A stretch of 7,176 bases of DNA. It comes from Bordetella parapertussis (GTDB lineage: Bacteria; Pseudomonadota; Gammaproteobacteria; Burkholderiales; Burkholderiaceae_C). Of the stretch, positions 1 to 6,053 are shown one piece after another. The notes under the pieces were generated by a model. That model made no database searches, was not told where the DNA came from, and was given only the letters and a program-made list of their open reading frames with translations. The stretch is from assembly GCA_945900685.1 (NCBI GenBank), contig CAMDJS010000104.1, positions 1 through 7,176 on the forward strand, in the 5' to 3' direction. The first letter of the stretch is position 1. The number at the start of each line of letters is the position of its first letter. A program made the translations under genes and the position numbers.

Positions 1-440
1 CGATGGCCGAAGTCGAGAAAGACTATGACATTGTGTTGATCGATTGCCCGCCCTCGCTGTCATTGCTCACACTCAATGGTTTGTGTGCCGCCCATGGCGT
101 GATTGTGCCCATGCAGTGTGAATACTTCGCCCTTGAAGGCTTGACGGACCTGGTCAACACCATCAAACAAGTGCACGCAAACTTGAACAAAGACTTGAAA
201 ATCATAGGCTTACTGCGCGTCATGTTTGATCCGCGCATCACTTTACAGCAGCAAGTCAGCGACCAATTGAAAGCGCATTTTGCAGACAAAGTGTTCAACA
301 CCTTGATTCCCCGCAATGTGCGTTTGGCAGAAGCACCCAGCTATGGCTTGCCCGGCGTGGTGTTTGATCCGGGCGCCAAAGGCAGCCAGGCCTTCATCGA
401 CTTTGCCAAAGAATTGGTGCAAAGATTTCAGCAGACTTGA
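1..440 (+). CDS. parA: Chromosome partitioning ATPase ParA (Soj), 3' part only
   Basis: This is the C-terminal part of a ParA/Soj-type deviant Walker ATPase, which works with ParB to segregate and position replicated chromosome origins on the nucleoid. The frame is open from the first base; the ATG at base 3 is an internal methionine, not the start. About 145 residues are visible of a family length near 255, so the N-terminal KGGxGKT Walker A' motif lies outside the window. Visible hallmarks are the Walker B region DIVLIDCPPSLSLLT (about residues 9-23 of the visible part), the segment FDPRITLQQQVSDQL, and the very conserved IPRNVRLAEAPSYGLPG near the C-terminus. It ends 14 nt before the preferred parB start, so the two are surely co-transcribed. 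The family call is secure. Chromosomal rather than plasmid origin is inferred from the short Soj-like form and the neighbouring metabolic genes. Confidence 0.96.
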   Translation, partial: MAEVEKDYDIVLIDCPPSLSLLTLNGLCAAHGVIVPMQCEYFALEGLTDLVNTIKQVHANLNKDLKIIGLLRVMFDPRITLQQQVSDQLKAHFADKVFNTLIPRNVRLAEAPSYGLPGVVFDPGAKGSQAFIDFAKELVQRFQQT

Positions 441-454
441 TAGAAAAAAAGCAG

Positions 455-1357
455 ATGGTTACCAAAAAAATCAAAGGATTGGGCCGTGGCCTAGAAGCAT
501 TGCTCGGGCCCACTGCCGGCGAAGCGGTATTGAATGCTGCCACCGATGCCACGCCGTCTACGTTGCAGTTGGACCAAATGGTGGCTGGCGTCTATCAGCC
601 GCGCAAACGCATGGACGAAGGCGCTTTGTATGAGTTGGCGGAAAGCATCAAATCGCAAGGCATCATGCAGCCGATTTTGGTGAGAAAAATCGCCAGTGGC
701 GGCTATGAAATCATTGCCGGTGAAAGGCGTTTTCGTGCAGCCAAATTGGCCGGTTTGACCGAGGTGCCGGTGTTGGTGCGCGAGGTGAGCGACCAGAATG
801 CCGCCGCCATGGCGCTGATCGAAAACATGCAGCGCGAAGACCTCAATCCGCTGGAAGAGGCCATCGGCATACAGCGGCTCATCAAAGAATTTGGACTGAC
901 ACATGAACAAGCCGCGCAAGCCGTGGGGCGCTCGCGCAGCGCGGCCAGCAACTTGTTGCGTTTATTGAATCTGGCAGAGCCTGTACAAACCATGTTGGTC
1001 GCTGGTGACATAGACATGGGTCATGCGCGTGCATTGTTGAGCTTGGACAAGGCCGCGCAAATCACAGCAGCTAACCAAATCAGCGCCAAAAAAATGTCGG
1101 TGCGTGAAGCTGAAAATTTGGTGAAAAAAATTGGCGCTGATTTTTCTTTGGTGACCCAAAAGCCCGCCAAAGAAAAATCCCGAGACATCAAACGTCTCGA
1201 AGAAGAACTGTCCGATTTACTCACGGCGCAAGTCGAGATACGTGTCAAAAAACACACCAAAAGAAACGGCAAAGTGGACCAATCTGGAGAGCTCTCTATT
1301 GCTTTTGGATCCATAGAGGCACTGAATGGATTGATAGATAAACTCCAGAGCAAATAA
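455..1357 (+). CDS. parB: Chromosome partitioning protein ParB (Spo0J), CTPase DNA clamp
   Basis: ParB binds parS sites near the origin, loads as a CTP-dependent sliding clamp and stimulates ParA. The 300-residue product has the full family layout: ParA-contacting N-terminus GLGRGLEALLG (8-18); the ParB/Srx-like CTP-binding domain with YQPRK (47-51), GERRFRAAK (89-97) and ENMQREDLNPLEEA (123-136); a KorB-type helix-turn-helix around 147-173; and a basic C-terminal dimerisation domain from about 242. Length is normal. The ATG at 455 is chosen because MVTKKxKGLGRGLEALLG is the usual start in betaproteobacterial ParB. A TTG at 437 in the same frame would add six residues and overlap the parA stop, but looks less likely. 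Only a weak purine-rich stretch (AGAAAAAAAG) precedes the ATG, consistent with coupling to parA translation. Confidence 0.96.
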   Translation: MVTKKIKGLGRGLEALLGPTAGEAVLNAATDATPSTLQLDQMVAGVYQPRKRMDEGALYELAESIKSQGIMQPILVRKIASGGYEIIAGERRFRAAKLAGLTEVPVLVREVSDQNAAAMALIENMQREDLNPLEEAIGIQRLIKEFGLTHEQAAQAVGRSRSAASNLLRLLNLAEPVQTMLVAGDIDMGHARALLSLDKAAQITAANQISAKKMSVREAENLVKKIGADFSLVTQKPAKEKSRDIKRLEEELSDLLTAQVEIRVKKHTKRNGKVDQSGELSIAFGSIEALNGLIDKLQSK

Positions 1358-1358
1358 A
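1331..1358 (+). promoter_or_regulatory. Candidate sigma70-type promoter for the transporter operon (weak)
   Basis: TTGATA (1331-1336, 5 of 6 to the -35 consensus) is followed after 16 nt by AATAAA (1353-1358, 4 of 6 to the -10 consensus). Transcription would start near 1365, giving a leader of roughly 80 nt before the binding-protein ATG. The elements lie at the very 3' end of parB, so they may simply be coding sequence, and the match is no better than chance allows. I found no better candidate between parB and the binding-protein gene; expression by read-through from parAB is the alternative. Confidence 0.2.
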
Positions 1359-1415
1359 CGCCCCAGTCAAGGGGTGAAGTGCCAGAACACAGCAATTCAT
1401 ACCGAACTTTCACCA

Positions 1416-1423
1416 TCACGTGA
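1416..1423. promoter_or_regulatory. TCACGTGA palindrome, parS-core-like or operator candidate
   Basis: This is a perfect 8-bp palindrome in the gap between parB and the binding-protein gene, 8 nt before the Shine-Dalgarno. Its CACGTG centre is the core of the widely conserved parS consensus TGTTTCACGTGAAACA. When 1412-1427 is aligned to that 16-mer only 9 positions match, and the outer arms (ACCAT / AGCAA) are largely lost. I saw no other CACGTG in the window. It could be a decayed or weak ParB site, an operator for the transporter operon, or chance. Confidence 0.25.
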
Positions 1424-1431
1424 GCAATCAC

Positions 1432-1436
1432 AGGAG
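1432..1436 (+). promoter_or_regulatory. Shine-Dalgarno that fixes the binding-protein start
   Basis: AGGAG lies 7 nt upstream of the ATG at 1444. It is the best ribosome-binding site in the window. It rules in favour of 1444 over an in-frame GTG at 1420, which would place eight hydrophilic residues (MSNHRRQT) in front of the signal peptide. Confidence 0.8.
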
Positions 1437-1443
1437 ACAAACC

Positions 1444-2793
1444 ATGTTTAAGAGATTCAAACTCAACGCCAAGCAATGCTGCATCGCCAGTTTGCTTATG
1501 GGCATCGCTGGCAGCAGCTTGGCGCAGGAAACCTTTCGCATAGGCATCGTCAGTTTTTTATCCGGCCAAGCGGCTGAGAGTTTTGGCATACCTGCGGTTA
1601 ACGGCGCGAAAGTGTTAGTAGACGCGTTCAACAAAGGACAGGCGCCCGCACCCTACAACAAGCCCGGCATCGGCGGCTTGCAAATAGAAGCCATTTATGT
1701 GGATGAAGCCGGTGGTGCAACCAAACAGGTGCAAGAGTTGCGTAACTTGTACGAGCGCGACAAAGTGGATGTGGTGGTCGGCTATGTGGGCTCAGGCGAT
1801 TGTTTGGCCGTGGCACCAGTTGCCGAAGAATTGAAAAAATTCCTGATTTTGTATGACTGCGGCACGCCCAGAATTTTTGAAGACAACAGCTTTCGCTATG
1901 TCTTTAGAACCGCAGCGCATGCCACCATGGACAACGTGGCGATGGCGCGGTATTTGAAAACACGCAACATACCCGTCAAAAACTTCAGCATGATCAACCA
2001 GGATTACGCTTGGGGCCAAGACTCACGCAAGGACTTCATGTTGTCCATGGCCAATCTGTACCCAGAGGCCAAGCCCGTGGTTGATCAACTGCCGAAATTC
2101 GGCGCGGGCCAGTACGGCACAGAAATTTCAGCCTTGATGTCGCAACCTGTGGACTTGATTCATTCAAGTTTATGGGGCGGGGATTTGCAAGCATTTATCT
2201 TGCAATCTGCACCGCGCGGCTTGTTCAAAAAATCGCAAGTGGTGTTGACCGCCGCAGACCATGTGCTGCCCGGTTTGGGCAACAAAATGCCAGACGGCGC
2301 CATCATCGGTGCGCGCGGTGCATATGGTTTGATGGCGCCGCCTTCACCCCTCAATACCTGGTGGTGGGACACTTACAGCAAAGCCTACAACGTCTATCCT
2401 GTGCAAGCGCCTTACCGCATGGCGCAAGCCTTGATGGGCTTGAAGCTCGCTGCTGAAAAAGCCATGGCTGCCAACAAAGGCAAAAAACCATCCACAGAAG
2501 TATTAGCCGCTTCATTGCGCGGCAGCGAATGGATGTCACCCGCTGGCAAAGTTCGCATGACTTTGTCCAATGGCCAACAAGCCATCCAAGACACCGCGAT
2601 TGGCCGCACCAAATGGAGCGAAGAGAAAAAAATGGTGATGCTCGAAGACATTCAACGTTTTGATGCCGAGTGCGTCAACCCGCCCTTGAATGTGAAATCC
2701 GAAGACTGGCTCAAGTCCGGCTTTGCAGGCGCGAAATGCGACAGCAAACCCGAAGCGAAACCCGACGCCAAAACCACAAAGGCTGCCAAATAA
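1444..2793 (+). CDS. Periplasmic substrate-binding protein of HAAT-type ABC importer (LivK-like, Peripla_BP_6)
   Basis: This is the secreted receptor that captures the ligand and delivers it to the permeases encoded downstream. The 449-residue product begins with a clear signal peptide: basic MFKRFK, a hydrophobic stretch from about 12 to 23, and a signal peptidase I site SSLA|QE after residue 27. The mature protein opens with the fold's first strand FRIGIVSFLSG. It has a type I periplasmic binding core with GYVGSGDCLAVAPVAEELKK (113-132) and a hinge-region NQDYAWGQDSRKDF (185-198). It is longer than classical LivK/LivJ (about 340-345 mature residues). Four cysteines remain after processing (120, 139, 410, 432); 120/139 and 410/432 could form disulfides. 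The last 18 residues are a Lys/Ala/Pro-rich tail. The ligand cannot be read from sequence; amino acids, 2-hydroxy or branched-chain acids and aromatic acids are all possible for this family. First gene of the operon. Confidence 0.93.
   Translation: MFKRFKLNAKQCCIASLLMGIAGSSLAQETFRIGIVSFLSGQAAESFGIPAVNGAKVLVDAFNKGQAPAPYNKPGIGGLQIEAIYVDEAGGATKQVQELRNLYERDKVDVVVGYVGSGDCLAVAPVAEELKKFLILYDCGTPRIFEDNSFRYVFRTAAHATMDNVAMARYLKTRNIPVKNFSMINQDYAWGQDSRKDFMLSMANLYPEAKPVVDQLPKFGAGQYGTEISALMSQPVDLIHSSLWGGDLQAFILQSAPRGLFKKSQVVLTAADHVLPGLGNKMPDGAIIGARGAYGLMAPPSPLNTWWWDTYSKAYNVYPVQAPYRMAQALMGLKLAAEKAMAANKGKKPSTEVLAASLRGSEWMSPAGKVRMTLSNGQQAIQDTAIGRTKWSEEKKMVMLEDIQRFDAECVNPPLNVKSEDWLKSGFAGAKCDSKPEAKPDAKTTKAAK
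2746..2769 (+). repeat. Two-copy 12-bp imperfect tandem repeat in binding-protein tail
   Basis: AAACCCGAAGCG (2746-2757) is followed directly by AAACCCGACGCC (2758-2769), 10 of 12 bases identical. The repeat encodes KPEA-KPDA in the lysine-rich C-terminal tail of the binding protein. The pattern suggests the tail grew by a short duplication. Confidence 0.6.
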
Positions 2794-2794
2794 C

Positions 2795-3691
2795 ATGCAA
2801 CTTGCGCTGACTATCTTGGTTGACGGCATCAGTTATGCCTCGTGGCTGTTTATCGTTGCACTCGGGCTGACTTTGGTTTTCGGGGTGCTGAAAATATTGA
2901 ACATTGCCCACGGCAGCTTTTATGCGCTGGGCGCGTATGCCGCAGCCACCGCGGTGGCTTGGATGAATGGCGTGGCCAGCCATGCGCAACTGTCCTTGCT
3001 CGCCATGTTGCTCGCAGCCGTGGCGGTGGCCATGGTGGTCGCGCCCTTGACCGAACGCGGTCTGTTGCGGTTTTTTTACGGGCGGGATGAAGTCTTGTTG
3101 GTGTTGGTCACCTACGCCATGTTTTTGATGCTGGAAGACATCACCAAGCTGATTTGGGGTGCCAACCCTTATTACGTGTCAGAGCCCTATGCCATGTTCG
3201 GCAATTTGGAATTGGGTCAACAAAGTTATGTGGGCTACGATGTGTTTTTGATGGTGTTGGCCACCGCCGTCGGCTTGGCTGTCTGGTGGGGGTTGAACCG
3301 CACCCGCACCGGAAAAGTCGTGACCGCGGTCATTCACAGCCCAGAGATAGCCGCGAGCATGGGTGTCAAAGTCTCACGTATTTATATGCTCTCGTTCACC
3401 GCAGGTATTTTTCTTGCAGCACTCGGTGGGGCATTCACTGCGCCCATGATTTCGGTGCAGCCCGGCGTGTCGGTCGGCGTGATCATCATCTCATTTGCCG
3501 TGGTCATCATCGGTGGCTTGGGCAGTATCGAAGGCGCGGCCATCGGCGCCTTGATCGTGGGTTTGGCTCGTGCGCTGGCCGTGCATCTATGGCCGGTTGC
3601 AGAACTGTTCTCGGTCTACCTGGTCATGGCTTTGGTGCTGGTGTTCAGGCCGCAAGGTTTGTTTCAGCGCATACAAGCGCGAAAGATTTGA
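2795..3691 (+). CDS. livH: HAAT-family ABC importer permease, LivH type
   Basis: This inner-membrane permease forms half of the translocation pore of the LivHMGF-type importer. The 298-residue product is of normal length and strongly hydrophobic, with about eight membrane segments. Typical signatures are LTLVFGVLKILNIAHGSFYALGAY (24-48), the cytoplasmic coupling segment around AVIHSPEIAASMGV (178-191) that contacts an ATPase subunit, and IIGGLGSIEGAAIGALIVG (238-256), ending FRPQGLF. The start is the ATG one nucleotide after the binding-protein stop. The frame is open further upstream inside the previous gene, but only from this point does the protein match the family. A weak AAAGG 12 nt upstream implies translational coupling. 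The symbol describes the family; the transported substrate need not be leucine. Confidence 0.93.
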   Translation: MQLALTILVDGISYASWLFIVALGLTLVFGVLKILNIAHGSFYALGAYAAATAVAWMNGVASHAQLSLLAMLLAAVAVAMVVAPLTERGLLRFFYGRDEVLLVLVTYAMFLMLEDITKLIWGANPYYVSEPYAMFGNLELGQQSYVGYDVFLMVLATAVGLAVWWGLNRTRTGKVVTAVIHSPEIAASMGVKVSRIYMLSFTAGIFLAALGGAFTAPMISVQPGVSVGVIIISFAVVIIGGLGSIEGAAIGALIVGLARALAVHLWPVAELFSVYLVMALVLVFRPQGLFQRIQARKI

Positions 3692-3695
3692 TGCC

Positions 3696-4628
3696 ATGAC
3701 ACACATGACATTCAAAGCGCTTGGGGTTTTGTTGCTGGGCTGCGTCGTCGGCTTCTTCGTGCCGCGCTGGTTGCAATTCATGTTGACCATGGCCATGGCG
3801 AATGGCTTGGTGTCGCTGGGCATTGTGCTGTTGATGAGAGGCGGCGTGGTGGCTTTCGGTCAGGGCTTGATGTCGGCACTTGGCGGCTATGCGGCTGCTT
3901 TGGCGTTCATACATCTGGGTTGGCAAGACGCGCTGTTGTTGCCTGTGCTCGGCGGCGTGGTCGCGTGTGTGTTGACAGCGCCCTTTGGCCTTTTGCTGGC
4001 CTCGTACCGAGGCATTTTCTTTTCCATGCTCACATTGGCCATGTCCATGGTGGGTTATGGTGTTTTGGTGAAAACCGACAGCCTGGGCGGCTCAGACGGC
4101 TTCAACATGGGCCGCGTCAGTTTGCTGGGCCAGTCGTTGCCAGACGCGCAGGTCAGTTTTGTCTTGTTCGCGGTCACCTGGTTGTTTGTGGTGTGCGCCT
4201 CTGTATTTGTGCGTATGTATTTTTCTTCGACGAGGGGGCTGGTGACACAAGCCATCAGAGACAACGAATTGCGGGTCGAATACATGGGCGGCTCGGTCAG
4301 CCAAACCATGGCTCTCAATTTCTGGCTGGCATCTTTCTTAGGTGGCACCGGTGGTGCTTTGGCTGTCATGGCCTTGGGTCACATCGATCCCAACTTCAGT
4401 TACTGGACTACCTCTGGCGAGTATGTGTTTGTTGCCATCTTGGCAGGCACGCAAAGCGTGGTGGCGGTGATGTTGTCTTCCGTCGTGCTGGAAATGGTTC
4501 GTTCGTTTTCCAGCTCGTATTTCCCGAGCACCTGGCAGCTGGCTTTAGGCGTGTTTTTGTTGCTGGTGATTCGTTTTCTTCCGCAGGGCTTGGGCTCGTT
4601 GTGGCCTGCCAAAAAGGATGCCCCATGA
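3696..4628 (+). CDS. livM: HAAT-family ABC importer permease, LivM type
   Basis: This is the second permease subunit, partnering LivH in the inner membrane. The 310-residue product is hydrophobic throughout. Family signatures are FGQGLMSALGGYAAAL (54-69), YRGIFFSMLTLAMSMVGYG (104-122), GGSDGF (131-136), the ATPase-contacting AIRDNELRVEYMG (186-198) and HIDPNFSYWTTSGEYVFVAI (229-248). The region after that is unusual: the Gly-rich GP..GA loop expected in LivM is here AGTQSVVAVMLSS (250-262). The start is the ATG at 3696, 4 nt after the LivH stop, with a GAAAG purine stretch upstream; a second methionine at 3705 is a possible alternative. Its stop overlaps the next start as ATGA. Confidence 0.92.
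   Translation: MTHMTFKALGVLLLGCVVGFFVPRWLQFMLTMAMANGLVSLGIVLLMRGGVVAFGQGLMSALGGYAAALAFIHLGWQDALLLPVLGGVVACVLTAPFGLLLASYRGIFFSMLTLAMSMVGYGVLVKTDSLGGSDGFNMGRVSLLGQSLPDAQVSFVLFAVTWLFVVCASVFVRMYFSSTRGLVTQAIRDNELRVEYMGGSVSQTMALNFWLASFLGGTGGALAVMALGHIDPNFSYWTTSGEYVFVAILAGTQSVVAVMLSSVVLEMVRSFSSSYFPSTWQLALGVFLLLVIRFLPQGLGSLWPAKKDAP
4614..4618 (+). promoter_or_regulatory. Shine-Dalgarno for the LivG-like gene
   Basis: AAGGA sits 6 nt upstream of the ATG at 4625 and inside the end of the LivM coding region. It confirms 4625 as the start within a frame that is open for about 700 bases upstream. Confidence 0.65.
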
Positions 4629-5401
4629 GTGACGCATTCTTATTGCAAGCCAGTGGCTTGAACAAACATTTCGGTGCGGTCGTGGCCGCGCAAGACATCA
4701 ACGTCAATATCCGGCAAGGCGAGCGGGTCAGCTTGATCGGCAGCAACGGCGCAGGTAAAACCACGTTTGTGAACATGATCACCGGTTATGTCAAACCGGA
4801 TCAAGGTCAGATTGCATTTGCAGGCGAAAATATCTCCGGCATGAATCCCAGACAAATCACCCGGCTTGGAGTGGCTCGCTCGTTTCAAATACCGCAGCTC
4901 TACCCCAGCATGAGCGTTTTAGACAATATGCTGGTGGCGCAGGCCTGTCATGACAACCGCTTGTCTTTGTGGCGTGACGCGCGAACAACGCATGCCGTGG
5001 CGCGGGCAGAACAGGTGTTGACCCGCTTCAGATTGCAGGACCAGCGACACCGCACCGTCGCTGAATTACCGGGTGGCATGCGCAAATTGCTCGACATTGC
5101 GCTCGCCATGACTGGAGAGCCGCGCCTGCTTTTGCTGGATGAGCCCACCAGTGGCGTGGCGGCAGAAGAAAAATTCCCAACGATGGACACCGTCATGCAT
5201 GCTTTGGACGGACAGCCTTTGACAACTTTGTTTGTAGAACACGACATGGACATCGTCAGCCGGTATTGCGACAGAGTCATCGCGTTTTACAGCGGCCGCA
5301 TCATTGCAGATGATGTGCCGTCCGTCGCTTTGGCCAATGCCGATGTGCGCCGTTATGTCACCGGCGAAACTGGCGCGGTGAGCGGGGCAAACCATGCTTG
5401 A
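4625..5401 (+). CDS. livG: ABC importer ATP-binding protein, LivG type
   Basis: This cytoplasmic ATPase subunit is one of the two motors of the importer. The 258-residue product carries Walker A GSNGAGKTT (39-47), a Q-loop with Q88 in SFQIPQLYPSMSVLDN, Walker B LLLLDE (168-173) with catalytic E173, and the switch histidine H206 in LFVEHDMD. The signature motif is LPGGM (148-152) instead of LSGGQ, so the phosphate-contacting serine is replaced by proline. The surrounding MRKLLDIALAMTGEPRLLLL and EEKFPTMDTVM are, as I recall, typical of a betaproteobacterial/rhizobial LivG subfamily distinct from E. coli LivG. The start overlaps the LivM stop (ATGA). The upstream open frame to 3920 is a shadow of livM. 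The C-terminus overlaps the next gene by 8 nt. Confidence 0.93.
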   Translation: MSDAFLLQASGLNKHFGAVVAAQDINVNIRQGERVSLIGSNGAGKTTFVNMITGYVKPDQGQIAFAGENISGMNPRQITRLGVARSFQIPQLYPSMSVLDNMLVAQACHDNRLSLWRDARTTHAVARAEQVLTRFRLQDQRHRTVAELPGGMRKLLDIALAMTGEPRLLLLDEPTSGVAAEEKFPTMDTVMHALDGQPLTTLFVEHDMDIVSRYCDRVIAFYSGRIIADDVPSVALANADVRRYVTGETGAVSGANHA

Positions 5402-6053
5402 ACTGCGTAACTTGCATGTGGATATCGCGTCTGCGAACGTTTTGCGCGGCTTCAATTTGAGCCTCACGCAAGGGCAGATGCTGGGCTTGGCCGGGCGCAA
5501 CGGCGCGGGCAAAACCAGCACCTTGCGCAGCATCATGGGGCACTTGCCGCTGCGCGAAGGCAGCATTCATTTTGACTCTCAAGACTTGTCCGCCATGCCG
5601 ATTCATGCGCGTGCCGCCCTAGGCATTGGTTACATGCCGGAGGACAGGGGCTTGGTGCCGGAGTTGACGGTTGAGGAAAACATACTCATTCCTTTGTGGG
5701 TCAGCCAGACTTTGACGGTGGATGAGCGACTGGCTTTTGTTTACCAGGTCCTGCCTGAACTCAAAGAGATGTCACAGCGTCGCGCTTTGTTGCTCTCAGG
5801 CGGTCAGCAAAAGCTCGTGGCATTGGCGCGCGCATTGGCCGTGGGTACGCGCTTGCTGTTGTTAGACGAGCCGTTTGAAGGCGTGGCCCCGGCCTTGGCC
5901 ATGCGTCTGTCCGAAGTGATTGCCAAGCTCAAAGGCAGCGAGTTATCGGTGTTGATATCTCAATCTGATTTGAACCATTCCAGCGGTTTGCTGGACGACA
6001 CCGTGGTGATTGAACGCGGCGCCAATATCAAAAAATCTTTCCCGGATTCATGA
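5394..6053 (+). CDS. livF: ABC importer ATP-binding protein, LivF type
   Basis: This is the second cytoplasmic ATPase, expected to pair with LivG under the LivHM pore. The 219-residue product has Walker A GRNGAGKTS (34-42), the LivF hallmark GYMPEDRGLVPELTVEENI (79-97), a canonical signature LSGGQ (134-138) and Walker B LLLLDE (154-159) followed by PFEGVAPAL. The Q-loop position is occupied by E83 and the switch-histidine position by Q190 (ISQSD), as in many LivF proteins that read VEQN. It is some 15 residues shorter than common LivF proteins because it ends soon after VVIERGANI. The ATG at 5394 lies inside the LivG end, preceded by a modest GGGG 6 nt upstream. The stop lies 26 nt inside the opposing dehydrogenase gene. 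Confidence 0.92.
   Translation: MLELRNLHVDIASANVLRGFNLSLTQGQMLGLAGRNGAGKTSTLRSIMGHLPLREGSIHFDSQDLSAMPIHARAALGIGYMPEDRGLVPELTVEENILIPLWVSQTLTVDERLAFVYQVLPELKEMSQRRALLLSGGQQKLVALARALAVGTRLLLLDEPFEGVAPALAMRLSEVIAKLKGSELSVLISQSDLNHSSGLLDDTVVIERGANIKKSFPDS

Noticed and set aside
437..454. TTG at 437 as the parB start
   Set aside because: It has no ribosome-binding site and adds six residues not usual in betaproteobacterial ParB; the ATG at 455 gives the family-typical start.
1359..1376. Hairpin CGCCCC-AGTCAA-GGGGTG just after the parB stop as a terminator
   Set aside because: The six-pair stem includes one G-U pair and is not followed by T residues on the plus strand. On the minus strand it is followed by TTTATTT, but no minus-strand gene ends here.
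1420..1443. GTG at 1420 as the start of the binding protein
   Set aside because: The AGGAG 7 nt before the ATG at 1444, and a signal peptide starting exactly there, make the longer form unlikely.
1021..1476. Minus-strand open frame of about 150 codons across the parB end
   Set aside because: It is antisense to conserved parB, has no recognisable motifs and no ribosome-binding site that I could support.
3154..3699. Open frame of 181 codons on the plus strand within livH
   Set aside because: The product is low-quality Arg/His/Gly-rich sequence without family resemblance; it shadows the clearly real LivH frame.
3920..4624. Long N-terminal extension of the LivG-like frame
   Set aside because: The translation upstream of 4625 is arginine/cysteine/histidine-rich nonsense that lies entirely under livM; the ATPase begins at 4625 with its own Shine-Dalgarno.
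5066..5566. Minus-strand open frame of about 166 codons under livG and livF
   Set aside because: It is a shadow of two well-conserved ATPase genes, with a composition typical of antisense reading of GC-rich third positions.
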